Origin: an uncultured Prevotella sp.
GTDB taxonomy: Bacteria > Bacteroidota > Bacteroidia > Bacteroidales > Bacteroidaceae
Direction of reading: 5' to 3'
Length of the DNA: 64,000 nt
Assembly: GCA_947302435.1 (NCBI GenBank)
Contig: CAMYVQ010000002.1
Coordinates: forward strand, 34,555 to 98,554
Below the pieces are notes generated by a model. It searched no databases. It was not told the origin of the DNA and worked only from the letters and a program-made list of their open reading frames with translations. The first letter of the stretch is position 1. Each line of letters starts with the position of its first letter. Shown piece after piece: positions 1-9,319 of the stretch. The position numbers were made by a program, and so were the translations under genes.

Positions 1-1441
1 GGAAGTCGGTCATCATCTGCTTGATCTCGTCGGCACCGCTCTTGCCGGGCTTCACCACGTTGATTGTAGCTTCCTTAGAGAAACCGTATTCGGCGTAGAT
101 GTTCATGAGCAGGTCGTAGAGGGTCATGCCGTTGTCCTTTGCCCAGGCTGCAATCTCGCAGATAAGGCAGATGGATGCGGGTGAATCCTTGTCGCGTACT
201 TTGTCGAACGGCAGGAATCCGAAGCTTTCCTCACCGCCGCCGATGTACTTCTGCTTGCCTTCGCTGATGCGAATCTCGTTGGCAATCCACTTGAAGCCTG
301 TGTAGCAGTCGCGCAGTTCCACACCGTTCTTCTTGGCAATCTCGGCAATGACCTCGGTGGTGACGATGGTCTTCACGAGGAACTCGTTGCCCTTCAGCTG
401 GCCGAGCTTCTTCTTGTTGGCGATGATGTACCAGCAGAACATCATGCAGGTCTGGTTGCCGTTGAGAATTTCCCACTCGCCTTTTGCGTTGCGGCAGACG
501 ATGGCGAGACGGTCGGCATCGGGGTCGCTGGCAATAACGAGGTCGGCATTCAGACGGGTGCCCAACTTCATGCCTAAGGTCATGGCCTCGGCATTTTCGG
601 GGTTAGGAGATACAACGGTGGGGAAGTTGCCGTCGATGACCATCTGCTCGGGCACTACGTGGATGTTCTGGAATCCCCATGAGCGCAGAGCCTCGGGAAT
701 GATGACGCGGCCTGTGCCGTGCATGGGCGAGTAGACAATGTTCAGGTCCTTGTGACGGAGAATCACGTCCTGGTCAACCATGGCCTCTTTCACTGCCTGC
801 AGGTAGTCCCAGTCCATTTCGCCACCGATGATGTCGATAAGCTCTTTGTTGCCCTCGAACTTCACGTCGTCGATTTGCACTTTGTTCACCTCGTCGATGA
901 TACCCTTGTCGTGAGGAGCCAGCACCTGTGCGCCGTCGTCCCAGTAGGCTTTGTAGCCATTGTACTCGCGGGGGTTGTGTGAGGCTGTGACGTTCACGCC
1001 TGCCTGTGCGCCGAGCTGACGGATGGCAAACGAGATCTCAGGGGTGGGGCGAAGGCTCTCGAAGAGATAAACCTTGATGCCGTTGGCCGAGAAAATGTCG
1101 GCAACAGTCTCGGCAAACATGCGGCCATTGTTGCGGCAGTCGTGTCCGACGACCACTGCGGGCTGGATGTTGGGGAATGCTTTATTGATATAGTTGGCAA
1201 AGCCTTGGGTGGCCATGCCTACGATGTACTTGTTCATGCGGTTGGTGCCGGCACCCATGATGCCGCGCAGGCCGCCTGTTCCAAATTCGAGATTCTGGTA
1301 GAAAGCGTCAATCAGTGCTGTCTTGTCCTCGTTGTCGAGCATTGCCTGAACTTCCTTGCGTGTCTCCTCGTCAAAGGCTGGAGTGAGCCACTGCTTTGCC
1401 TGTGCCTCGCACTGTGCAATAAGCTGAGCGTTATTTTCCAT
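1..1441 (-). CDS. Phospho-sugar mutase (phosphoglucomutase/phosphomannomutase), 3' end cut by window
   Basis: About 480 codons are visible from the ATG at 1439-1441; the C-terminus lies beyond position 1. Translating the minus strand shows the hallmarks of the alpha-D-phosphohexomutase family: the phosphoserine loop TASHNP, the metal-binding loop DPDADR and, further on, the sugar-binding motif GGEESFGF. The N-terminal NLEFGTGGLRG is typical of the roughly 580-residue PgcA-like phosphoglucomutases, which interconvert glucose-1-P and glucose-6-P. Substrate choice between glucose and mannose cannot be settled here. A Bacteroidales -7 element (TAACTTTG on the minus strand, 1500-1507) lies about 60 bp upstream, so it probably has its own promoter. 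Confidence 0.93.
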   Translation of the reverse strand, partial: MENNAQLIAQCEAQAKQWLTPAFDEETRKEVQAMLDNEDKTALIDAFYQNLEFGTGGLRGIMGAGTNRMNKYIVGMATQGFANYINKAFPNIQPAVVVGHDCRNNGRMFAETVADIFSANGIKVYLFESLRPTPEISFAIRQLGAQAGVNVTASHNPREYNGYKAYWDDGAQVLAPHDKGIIDEVNKVQIDDVKFEGNKELIDIIGGEMDWDYLQAVKEAMVDQDVILRHKDLNIVYSPMHGTGRVIIPEALRSWGFQNIHVVPEQMVIDGNFPTVVSPNPENAEAMTLGMKLGTRLNADLVIASDPDADRLAIVCRNAKGEWEILNGNQTCMMFCWYIIANKKKLGQLKGNEFLVKTIVTTEVIAEIAKKNGVELRDCYTGFKWIANEIRISEGKQKYIGGGEESFGFLPFDKVRDKDSPASICLICEIAAWAKDNGMTLYDLLMNIYAEYGFSKEATINVVKPGKSGADEIKQMMTDF

Positions 1442-1631
1442 AATTGTAATAGAATTAGTGAGTGATTTGTTTGAAATGTTTCTTTTAAATACTGATTGAC
1501 AAAGTTACAAATAAATATAAAAACGAAAGAATGAAAGACAGAAAAAATGGGAGGCTATGCCGCGAAAGTGGTCTTTTTTCAACTTTTTTAGCAATAGTCT
1601 CCCGTTTTTGTTGGTGATTTGTTCGTGTTTC

Positions 1632-2828
1632 CTACTTCTTCAGGAGTCGGTCTATTTCATCGAATTGTTTGCCCATGTTCAGGTTGAGGTAGATGCGATA
1701 GAGTGCCGGCCCCCATTTTTCCTTTTCGTTCGGCATCAGTTGGCGGTAGTGTTCCATGTAGGGACGGGCTTTCTGATACAGTTGTTGCAACTGTTTCTTG
1801 TCCTTTCGCTCGTCGAGTTGCAGGGCAAGGTTGATGTAGCAGGTGCCTGCGTTGAAATAGGCCTCGGCATACTGGCTATTGAACTTTATGATGCAGTCGC
1901 TGACATCGATGCATTCGGTGTAGCGTTCCATGCGGAGCAGGGTGGTGGATTTGGCGAAGTAGTAGATGGTACAGGTGTCGCAGGCGGCTATGGCCGCATC
2001 CGTGGTGGCCAATGCTTTTTCGAGTTCGCCCTGCTGGGTGTAGGCATCCATGAGCCGGGGGAAGAAATAGCCAAAGGTGGGATAGCGGCGGAAGCCTTCT
2101 TCGAGTGTCTTGATGTATAGCTCCTTGTCCTTGAGCCATTGGCGGGCTTCAGCCATGTATTGCAAGGTGAAGTTCGCTTTCGTCGAGTCGCGCAGGGCCA
2201 GTTTGCGGTGGCGTAGGGTCAGCACGGCATCGTTCATCTTGAAGGCACTGAAGGTTGCCCAATAGCCTGCTTCGGGCATCCGTTTGTCGGTTTCCGCATA
2301 GTTGCGGCCCGTAAAGAGGGGCTGGCGGTCGCAATCGATATAGAGCTCGAAATAGTTGAACGCCTCCTTATAGTTCTCCTTGCGCAGATGATAGGTTCCG
2401 GCATTGAAGAGGTTGGGCCGGTAGGTGTTGAGCAGTTCGGCATGCTTCTGCCGGTACTCTGGGGCTACACGGCCTTTCTTGTCGGGGCGCATGTCGATGG
2501 AGTCGAGTGCCTCGAGGATGGTGAACATGCGGCGGTTCAGGTTGAAAAATTCGGCTGTGTCCTGTTTCTGTTTCAGGTAGAGCCGTTCGTTGGCGGCAGC
2601 ATAGAGGCCTCGCACGGCATCGAACCACGTGAGGTAAATCTTCTTGTTATCCTTGTTTACAGACTCTTTCAGCAGACCAGTCATGAGCTGTTCGGCTTTT
2701 TCCAAGTCTTTGTCTTTGCCGCTCTTAATGAAAGACCGCGCCTGACTGAGCTCCTTCTTCTGAGCTCTGGTCAGACACGGTGTTATCATTAGTAAGAGGA
2801 GCAAAGCAGTTGTGAAGTGCTTTGTCAT
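1632..2828 (-). CDS. Exported TPR-repeat protein, 398 aa
   Basis: It begins with a clear signal peptide (MTKHFTTALLLLLMITPCLTRAQ, cleavage expected near RAQ) followed by helical repeats with tetratricopeptide spacing, for example around residues 270-350 (EKALATTDAAIAAC, YAEAYFNAGTCYINLA). It lies 23 bp downstream of a second TPR protein that shares its size and layout, so the two look like ancient duplicates. No catalytic motif is visible; a periplasmic scaffold role is inference. It is probably the last gene of the gyrA-TPR-TPR transcript. Confidence 0.8.
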   Translation of the reverse strand: MTKHFTTALLLLLMITPCLTRAQKKELSQARSFIKSGKDKDLEKAEQLMTGLLKESVNKDNKKIYLTWFDAVRGLYAAANERLYLKQKQDTAEFFNLNRRMFTILEALDSIDMRPDKKGRVAPEYRQKHAELLNTYRPNLFNAGTYHLRKENYKEAFNYFELYIDCDRQPLFTGRNYAETDKRMPEAGYWATFSAFKMNDAVLTLRHRKLALRDSTKANFTLQYMAEARQWLKDKELYIKTLEEGFRRYPTFGYFFPRLMDAYTQQGELEKALATTDAAIAACDTCTIYYFAKSTTLLRMERYTECIDVSDCIIKFNSQYAEAYFNAGTCYINLALQLDERKDKKQLQQLYQKARPYMEHYRQLMPNEKEKWGPALYRIYLNLNMGKQFDEIDRLLKK

Positions 2829-2851
2829 TTAAGATTCTTAAAGGGTTGGTT

Positions 2852-4093
2852 TTATTGGTTGAGGAGTTTCTCCATCTCGTCGGCCTTCTCCTTATTCTCG
2901 AGGGCGTAGTAGATCTGATAGAGAGGATAAGCCCACTTCACTTTCTCGCTGTCGGGGTCAAGCTCGCGGGCACGCTCCAAGAAGGTCAGGGCATCAGCCA
3001 GAATGGCTTTCACCTTGTCGGCATCTTCTTTCTTCAGGCCACCAGTGTTCTTGTCGGCCAGCTGATCCTTCAGACCAATAGCCTTTGAGTTAAGGCAAAC
3101 ACCGGCGTTGAAGACGCACTGCACAAACTCAGGATCGATTTCGATAGCCTTCTTGTAGGACTCAACGGCAGCATCCCATTCGCTCTGGTTCATCTGTACC
3201 TCGCCTTTCACGGCCCATGCCATCTTGTTCTGGGGGTCGAGGGCAACCTCTTCATCAGCCCAAGCTTTCATTGCGGAAACGTTGTTGGCGTGTGAGTAGT
3301 AATCCATGAGCAGGTTGAAGTAGCGGGCCTCTGAGGGGTCTTCCTTGTGCAAGTCCTTCAGCATCTTCACGTATGCGACAGAGTCTTCCTGGGTCTTCAT
3401 GCTCTCTTTCTTCGAGAACAGCATGATCTCCATGGCCTCGCCTGCCTTGCTGGGATCTTCAGCGGTGAGGGTTGCAAACTTCTCGGCTTCGGGATAGTTG
3501 TGCATCTGGTAAGCCAGAATGGATGCATAGTAGGCAATGTCATAGTAGAAGGGATCTTTGGGGAAGTCCTTCACCTCGGCGAAGATGGGGGTGTTCTTCA
3601 TGTCAAGATAGTACTTCCATGCCTTAATGGCATTCTCATTGTCCTTCTTGTCCTGATAAAAATACTGTCCGGCCTGAACGAGGGCGATACCGAAGGTCTT
3701 GTACTTCGTCTGGGCGGCGGCACGGTACTTCAGCTTCACCTTTCCTTTCTCGTCGGGCTGCTGGTCGAGTTCATCGCATTTCAGAACGGCTTCCCAAGTG
3801 GCGATAGCTGCGGTGTGCAGGCCCAATGTGTCATAAGGGTTTTTGCTGACATTGCTCTCAATTTGCTTTGTCTGTATGGCGGAGAACTTTCCGTGCATGA
3901 TTTCACTCTGCAAATTCCAAGCACCTTTTTTGTCGAGAGTCTCGCTTGAGGTTAGTGCAGGAGCCAGTGTCTGGGCTGCTTGGTCAAACTCACCCTTGCC
4001 CATCAGCTTTTTAGCTTCTTTTACAAGGGCGTCCTGAGCGAAGGCCGTTGTGGCAGCTGCTGCCATGAGGGCCATCATCATCATTTTTTTCAT
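2852..4093 (-). CDS. Exported TPR-repeat protein, 413 aa
   Basis: It starts with a methionine-rich signal peptide (MKKMMMMALMAAAATTAFAQ). TPR units are recognisable in the C-terminal half, such as AWAVKGEVQMNQSEWDAAVE and AIEIDPEFVQCVFNAGVCLN. It sits 30 bp downstream of gyrA on the same strand and 23 bp upstream of a similar TPR gene. Co-transcription with gyrA is likely, since there is no terminator between them. The repeats suggest protein-protein contacts in the periplasm; no specific partner can be read from sequence. Confidence 0.82.
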   Translation of the reverse strand: MKKMMMMALMAAAATTAFAQDALVKEAKKLMGKGEFDQAAQTLAPALTSSETLDKKGAWNLQSEIMHGKFSAIQTKQIESNVSKNPYDTLGLHTAAIATWEAVLKCDELDQQPDEKGKVKLKYRAAAQTKYKTFGIALVQAGQYFYQDKKDNENAIKAWKYYLDMKNTPIFAEVKDFPKDPFYYDIAYYASILAYQMHNYPEAEKFATLTAEDPSKAGEAMEIMLFSKKESMKTQEDSVAYVKMLKDLHKEDPSEARYFNLLMDYYSHANNVSAMKAWADEEVALDPQNKMAWAVKGEVQMNQSEWDAAVESYKKAIEIDPEFVQCVFNAGVCLNSKAIGLKDQLADKNTGGLKKEDADKVKAILADALTFLERARELDPDSEKVKWAYPLYQIYYALENKEKADEMEKLLNQ

Positions 4094-4123
4094 GTTCTTA
4101 CTTATTTTTGGTTAAACTGTTAG

Positions 4124-6733
4124 TTATTGATTGTTGTCGTCGTCAAAGTCGGTGGTTACGTCGGCCTCGAAATCATCGGTGGGCGTGGCATCGGTCGTCT
4201 CAAGCTCGGTGACATTCTCCTCGTCTGAAATTTCTTCGACAATATCCTCTTCTTCGACAGAGCTGATCACCTTGCAGACGGAAGCGATGGTGTCGTTCTT
4301 CTTCGTCAGGTTGATAAGGCGTACACCTTGTGTGGCACGGCCCATCACACGGACATCGGCCACTTTCAGACGGATGAGAATACCGCTCTTGTTGATGATC
4401 ATGAGGTCGTTCTCGTCGGTCACAACCTTGATGGTTACCAGTCGGCCCGTCTTTTCGGTCACAGCCAGAGTCTTCACGCCCTTGGTGCCGCGTGCCGTCT
4501 TGCGATAGTCCTCAATGTCGGTGCGCTTGCCGTAGCCATTCTCTGAGACGACCATAATGGTCTCAGTGGCGGGATCGTTGACGCATACCATGCCGACCAC
4601 CTCGTCGTCGCCACCGTCGAGACGCATGCCGATGACACCCGTGGACACACGACCCATGGCACGCACCTGATCCTCGTTGAAGCGAACGGCTCGGCCATTG
4701 CGGTTGGCCATGATAATCTCGTTGTTGCCGTTGGTGAGTCGCACGCTGACCACTTCGTCGCCCTCATTGATGTTGATGGCAATGACACCATTGGTGCGCG
4801 GACGGCTATAGGCTTCCAGACAGGTCTTCTTCACGATGCCCTGCTTGGTGGCAAACATCACGTAGTGGCTGTTCAGGAATTCCTCGTCGTCGAATTTCTT
4901 GATGCGGAGAACGGCATTGATGGCATCGTCAGGCTCGATGTTGAGCATGTTCTGGATGGCGCGGCCCTTCGAGTTCTTGTCGCCTTCGGGTATCTCGTAG
5001 CACTTCTGCCAGTAGCAGCGTCCCTTCTGGGTGAAGAAGAGCAGCGTGTTGTGCATCGTGGCAGGATAGATGTATTCGGTGAAGTCGTTGTCGCGATGGC
5101 GGGCGGCCTTGGCACCTACGCCGCCGCGAGCCTGCTCATGGAACTCGGAAAGCGGCGTGCGCTTGATATAGCCCATGTGCGAAATGGTGATGACAACAGA
5201 GTCGTCGGGATAGAAGTCCTCTGCGTTGAACTCATGGTCGAAGGGGATGATTTCGGTCTTGCGGTCGTCTCCATACTTCTCCTTCACCTCGTTCAGGTCG
5301 TCTTTCATCACCTGCTTGCAACGCTCGGGGTTGTTCAGAATCTCTTCCAAGTCGGCAATGAGCTTCATCAGGTCGTCGTACTCCTGATGGAGCTGGTCGA
5401 CACGCAGGCCCGTCAACTGGCTCAGACGCATGTCGACAATCGCCTTCGACTGAAGCTCGTCGAGATCGAAGCGCTTTTCCAGGTTGCGCTGGGCATCGGT
5501 GGGCGTGGCCGACTGACGGATGATGTGGACCACCTCGTCGATATTGTTCACGGCAATGATTAAGCCCTCCAAGATGTGGGCGCGTTCCTTTGCCTTCTTC
5601 AGGTCGTACTGGGTACGGCGGATGGTCACGTCGTGACGGTGCTCAATGAAGTAGCGGATGCACTCACGGAGCGAAAGGAGTTTCGGACGCAAGCGCACAC
5701 CGTCGCCTGTCTTGATGGGTACCAAGGCGATGTTGTTCACCGAGAATGAGCTTTGCAGGGCGGTCATCTTGAAAAGTTTGTTCAAAATGACATTGGCGTT
5801 GGCGTCGCGCTTCACGTCGACCACGATACGCATGCCCTGACGGCCTGACTCGTCGTTGACGTTGGAGATGCCTTCAATCTTGTGCTGGGTTGCCAGATCG
5901 GCAATGTAAGCCACAAGGTCAGCCTTGTTGACACCGTATGGGATTTCGGTGACCACAATCTTGTCGTGGGTCTCACCGCTCTCAATCTCTGCCTTGGCAC
6001 GCATGACGATGCGTCCGCGTCCTGTTTCATAGGCATCGCGAACACCCTGCAAACCATAGATATAGGCACCAGTGGGGAAGTCGGGGCCGGGGATGTATTG
6101 CATCAGCCCTTCGGTGTCAATCTCAGGATTGTCGATGAAGGCGCAGCATCCGTCGATGACTTCGCGCAGGTTGTGGGTTGGCATGTTGGTGGCCATACCC
6201 ACAGCAATGCCATTGCCGCCATTCACGAGCAGATTGGGCACTTTGGTAGGCATGACACTCGGCTCAACGAGCGTGTTGTCGAAGTTGGGGTCCATGTCGA
6301 CCGTGTCTTTGTCAAGGTCGTCCATGATGTGTTCGCCCATCTTGGAAAGGCGGCACTCAGTGTAACGCATGGCAGCGGGAGAGTCGCCGTCGACGGAACC
6401 AAAGTTACCCTGACCGTCAACCAACATGTAGCGCATGTTCCATTCCTGTCCCATGCGGACAAGTGCTCCGTAAACAGAAGAGTCGCCGTGGGGGTGATAC
6501 TTACCCAGCACCTCACCGACGACACGGGCGCACTTCTTATGTGGTTTGTCGCTTGTATTGCCAATGCCCATCATACCGTAGAGAATACGGCGGTGTACGG
6601 GCTTAAATCCATCACGAACATCGGGGAGGGCGCGAGCCACGATGACCGACATAGAATAGTCGATGTAGGATGACTTCATTTCCTCCTCAATGTTAATCTT
6701 TAGAATTCTGTCGTTGTCGAACGTTTGATCCAT
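4124..6733 (-). CDS. gyrA: DNA gyrase subunit A
   Basis: This is the 869-residue breakage-reunion subunit of gyrase, which introduces negative supercoils with GyrB. Visible features are the N-terminal SYIDYSMSVIVARALPDVRD, the winged-helix region with YHPHGDSSVYGALVRM, the catalytic tyrosine in MRYTE (Tyr124), and a C-terminal beta-pinwheel. The GyrA box is represented by QARGGVGAKA near residue 541. The tail is acidic (EEEDIVEEISDEEN onward). At the quinolone pocket the residue equivalent to E. coli Ser83 is Ser85, and the Asp87 equivalent is Gly89. A -7 element (TACTTTTG, minus strand, 6827-6834) lies upstream. Confidence 0.97.
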   Translation of the reverse strand: MDQTFDNDRILKINIEEEMKSSYIDYSMSVIVARALPDVRDGFKPVHRRILYGMMGIGNTSDKPHKKCARVVGEVLGKYHPHGDSSVYGALVRMGQEWNMRYMLVDGQGNFGSVDGDSPAAMRYTECRLSKMGEHIMDDLDKDTVDMDPNFDNTLVEPSVMPTKVPNLLVNGGNGIAVGMATNMPTHNLREVIDGCCAFIDNPEIDTEGLMQYIPGPDFPTGAYIYGLQGVRDAYETGRGRIVMRAKAEIESGETHDKIVVTEIPYGVNKADLVAYIADLATQHKIEGISNVNDESGRQGMRIVVDVKRDANANVILNKLFKMTALQSSFSVNNIALVPIKTGDGVRLRPKLLSLRECIRYFIEHRHDVTIRRTQYDLKKAKERAHILEGLIIAVNNIDEVVHIIRQSATPTDAQRNLEKRFDLDELQSKAIVDMRLSQLTGLRVDQLHQEYDDLMKLIADLEEILNNPERCKQVMKDDLNEVKEKYGDDRKTEIIPFDHEFNAEDFYPDDSVVITISHMGYIKRTPLSEFHEQARGGVGAKAARHRDNDFTEYIYPATMHNTLLFFTQKGRCYWQKCYEIPEGDKNSKGRAIQNMLNIEPDDAINAVLRIKKFDDEEFLNSHYVMFATKQGIVKKTCLEAYSRPRTNGVIAININEGDEVVSVRLTNGNNEIIMANRNGRAVRFNEDQVRAMGRVSTGVIGMRLDGGDDEVVGMVCVNDPATETIMVVSENGYGKRTDIEDYRKTARGTKGVKTLAVTEKTGRLVTIKVVTDENDLMIINKSGILIRLKVADVRVMGRATQGVRLINLTKKNDTIASVCKVISSVEEEDIVEEISDEENVTELETTDATPTDDFEADVTTDFDDDNNQ

Positions 6734-6982
6734 TATTGTCCTTTATGTTTGTAAATTTGGGCAAAAATTGCGTTTAAGGCCATTTTAAGCCACGCTGACG
6801 CATTTTGCCCTTTTCATTTCAGCCTACAAAAGTACTATATTTTTAGGAGAAACGAAAGGATTTAAGCAATTTTAAACGTATGTTGCCTATAAGTCCGGGA
6901 GTGTCTGGCTTTACCATCGGGAGTGTCTGGCTTTGCCATTAGGAGCGTCTGGCTTTACTACCGGGAGTATTTGGCATTCCTA
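6734..6982. other. Intergenic region with gyrA promoter and a tandem repeat
   Basis: No gene is visible. The gyrA-proximal part carries the minus-strand promoter element CAAAAGTA (6827-6834, reading TACTTTTG). The distal part holds four degenerate 22-bp units, described separately, that run into the stop codon of the next gene. Confidence 0.6.
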
Positions 6983-6984
6983 CT
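6897..6984. repeat. Tandem repeat, four copies of a 22-bp unit
   Basis: Units start at 6897, 6919, 6941 and 6963 and share the core GAGTGTCTGGCTTT. Copies 1 and 2 are nearly identical, copy 3 has a few changes and copy 4 is most diverged. Copy 4 overlaps the TAG stop codon (complement of 6983-6985) of the DUF1232 gene. There are no spacers, so this is not a CRISPR array. Confidence 0.85.
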
Positions 6985-7366
6985 ATTCGAACAAGTGTTC
7001 GGTCTCCTCAATCTCTTCACAGTCGAACCATTCGGTCAGCTTGGCCTTTGCCTGTTCCTGAATGGTGGGGTCTATGTCAGTCCACACCATTTTCAGCACA
7101 TAGATGAGAACGGCCAAGTCGTCGGTAAGTCCTGCGATGGGGATGGCATCGGGCACGACATCGAGCGGGCTAATCAGGTAGCCCAAGGCACCGATGATAA
7201 GGGCTTTGTTCTTGACACTGATCTTATCGCTCTTCAGCGAGTAGTACAGGATGAGTGCTGCATAGACAAGTTTACTACCGGCACGTTTGGCAACGCGCGA
7301 AATCTTCTCGATGAAGTCCTTCTGCGTGAACTTGTTGGAGTAACTCATGAAATCGGGTAATTCCAT
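6983..7366 (-). CDS. YkvA/DUF1232 family small membrane protein, 127 aa
   Basis: The family signature is clear: GYLISPLDVVPDAIPIAGLT around residues 82-101, followed by a second hydrophobic stretch (DDLAVLIYVLKMVW). DUF1232 proteins are small membrane-associated proteins of unknown biochemical role. It is the last gene of a chain that runs from the Gfo/Idh oxidoreductase through DUF4421 and DUF1460 genes, only 6 bp after DUF1460. Its 3' end merges with a 22-bp tandem repeat. Confidence 0.85.
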   Translation of the reverse strand: MELPDFMSYSNKFTQKDFIEKISRVAKRAGSKLVYAALILYYSLKSDKISVKNKALIIGALGYLISPLDVVPDAIPIAGLTDDLAVLIYVLKMVWTDIDPTIQEQAKAKLTEWFDCEEIEETEHLFE

Positions 7367-7372
7367 ATATAG

Positions 7373-8245
7373 CTATTTTTTATTGTTAATTCGAATGATA
7401 CGTATTCCCGTGTGTGACGGGTGTTTCGAGAGGTATTCATGGAGGGTCATGGGTTCGAGCACCACTTTTTTATGGAGCTGCGATGCATTGAGCAGATGAA
7501 GCTCACCCTGTTTCCAGACGGCAAAGCCCAAATGGGCAATGTCGAGGCCCGGTTTGGAGCAGGTGATGGCAATGATGTCGCCGCTTTTCACACTGTTCCT
7601 GAGCGCAGCTGAGTTTTTGACCTCCGATTTGGGGATATAACGATATTGCCTGCCTGTCAGTGCGCGTTCCTGATCTGCGATTTTCTGTAGGAACTCAGGA
7701 TGTTTCTTCAAGGCAGAGTATGCATTGGGATGCTGGCTCATATAATTGATCTTGAGCCGTTGGACAGCAGTGAAGGGGGCCGTTTTCTTTTGTACTTCCG
7801 TGACAAGCCCCATCTGGCTTTTATCCTCAATCCAGTCGCTGAAATAGTGGAGCCGGCTGGTGTATCCGTCCAGCTTGCCTTTCCTGTAGCGAAGCTGGCG
7901 CAACATGTCGCAATAGTCGTTGAATGTCTTCTTGCCATTTTGGGTACAGAGAACCAGGGCGGTGACGGTCTCAATGAGTGTCGTGCAATCCAGTTCCCGT
8001 GTATTGACGACAAGCTGCTCATCGTCGTTGACTTCAAGCGTGTGGGCGACGTAGGGCCGTCCGATGAACCTGTTGGCAAAATAGAGCGTTGAGGCCTGCC
8101 CGTCCTTCAGAAGCGAGACAATCTCGGCACTGTCGGAAGGGGTATAGGTGACCTCTGTTGAAAGGTGGACAGTCGTCTGCCCCTCGGCATTCGTCAGCCA
8201 CCATCCACCTGACAATATCATCAATAAGAATAGTAGTCGTCTCAT
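7373..8245 (-). CDS. DUF1460 family exported N-acetylmuramoyl-L-alanine amidase-like protein, 290 aa
   Basis: An N-terminal hydrophobic segment (MRRLLFLLMILSGGWWLTNA) suggests export. The mature part contains the Cys-centred motif VNTRELDCTTLIETV, a late histidine segment (DIAHLGFAVW), and the Asn-rich HLLNASQL. This Cys/His arrangement matches the NlpC/P60-related DUF1460 family, whose characterised members act on peptidoglycan or muropeptides. Its start overlaps the upstream DUF4421 gene by 4 bp (ATGA), so translation is probably coupled. Enzymatic activity is inferred from the family. Confidence 0.85.
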   Translation of the reverse strand: MRRLLFLLMILSGGWWLTNAEGQTTVHLSTEVTYTPSDSAEIVSLLKDGQASTLYFANRFIGRPYVAHTLEVNDDEQLVVNTRELDCTTLIETVTALVLCTQNGKKTFNDYCDMLRQLRYRKGKLDGYTSRLHYFSDWIEDKSQMGLVTEVQKKTAPFTAVQRLKINYMSQHPNAYSALKKHPEFLQKIADQERALTGRQYRYIPKSEVKNSAALRNSVKSGDIIAITCSKPGLDIAHLGFAVWKQGELHLLNASQLHKKVVLEPMTLHEYLSKHPSHTGIRIIRINNKK

Positions 8246-9315
8246 TTCTTTTTACGGTATTTCTTTTTCAGGCCGAAGTTGTAACCGACGTATATATTCA
8301 TGCTTCCGAAAGTGTTATTTGTCGAGAAGCGCGATTCCAGATAGAAGTTGGAGCGTATGATGGCACTGAAGCCCGCATACCATCTCATGTTGTTGTAGAC
8401 AAGACCGAAACGCCCGATGAGGTTGGGATTGAACTTCGTGAGCGAAAAGTGCCGCTTGTCGGGGTCACCTCCCGTTTCGCCTGTACTCTGTTTGTAGGCC
8501 AAGGCCAACTGACCACTGGCGCAGAACAACCATCTGGGGGCAAAAACCCAGTTGTAAGCATAGCCTCCCGATATGCTGGCATCGTAGTGGTTTGCCGATT
8601 TGAACATAAGTCCCGAGTCAAGTTTCACTTCTTCGTTGGGCAGATGCTCGTCTATCAGCTCCTGTAGTCTCTCGTAGTCGAAGTCGAGCGAGTTTTGGGT
8701 GAAGCCGATTCCCGCCAGCCATGAGCCGCAGCTGATTTTCTGGCAGGTGCTTTGCGCAAAAGCGGCTGGATAGGAGAAGCGCCCGTGGTTGAAAATATAG
8801 TAGATGTTGAATCCCGTAATGCCGGCCTTGATGCCGTCGAAGGGAACGTTTTCCACCATCCGCTCCTTCAGCAAGCTGCCAATTGAGACATTGCGCAGTT
8901 TGTAGTCGCTGCCCGTATGTCGATAGAACAGGTCGATGCCTATTTGTGAACTGTAGATGCTCAGGTCTATCTCTGTCTTGATGCTGTTGAAATTGTTGTG
9001 GCCTAATTTAAAGGTGTAGCCTCCGAAGAACCATTTCCATCCGAAATAGGGGCCCAACTTGAAACTTCCGTCAGGTGCAAAGCTGATGGACTGTTTGTTG
9101 TCGGCACTGCGGAGGGTGTAGAAATCGTAGGTGTATGTGGCTTGGAGCATCACGGTAAACAGGTAGTGCTGTGGCTCGATATAGGCAGTGTCTAAACGGT
9201 CGAACCCTCTGATGATACGGCGCACCTCGCTAATCTCTTGCTCCTCAGACCATGAGGTCAGGGGGAACAAGGTTAACCATAACAGTGTTGCCAGTATCGT
9301 TGATACAACCTTCAT
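8242..9315 (-). CDS. DUF4421 family outer-membrane beta-barrel protein, 357 aa
   Basis: The start ATG at 9313-9315 was chosen because it gives a proper signal peptide (MKVVSTILATLLWLTLFPLT) and lies just after the upstream stop; an in-frame ATG at 9333 would add six residues. The rest alternates amphipathic strands (GPYFGWKWFFGGYTFKLG, GLVYNNMRWYAGFSAIIRSN, MNIYVGYNFGL) as expected for a barrel, and matches the Bacteroidetes-specific DUF4421 family. Function is unknown. The tight link to the amidase-like gene suggests a cell-envelope role. Confidence 0.82.
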   Translation of the reverse strand: MKVVSTILATLLWLTLFPLTSWSEEQEISEVRRIIRGFDRLDTAYIEPQHYLFTVMLQATYTYDFYTLRSADNKQSISFAPDGSFKLGPYFGWKWFFGGYTFKLGHNNFNSIKTEIDLSIYSSQIGIDLFYRHTGSDYKLRNVSIGSLLKERMVENVPFDGIKAGITGFNIYYIFNHGRFSYPAAFAQSTCQKISCGSWLAGIGFTQNSLDFDYERLQELIDEHLPNEEVKLDSGLMFKSANHYDASISGGYAYNWVFAPRWLFCASGQLALAYKQSTGETGGDPDKRHFSLTKFNPNLIGRFGLVYNNMRWYAGFSAIIRSNFYLESRFSTNNTFGSMNIYVGYNFGLKKKYRKKK

Positions 9316-9319
9316 TCTT

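Noticed and set aside
6450-6500. Gly in place of Asp87 in the GyrA quinolone pocket as acquired resistance
   Set aside because: Gly at this place is likely natural in this lineage, and the Ser83 equivalent is intact; resistance cannot be inferred.
6897-6984. 22-bp tandem units as a CRISPR array
   Set aside because: The units adjoin without spacers.
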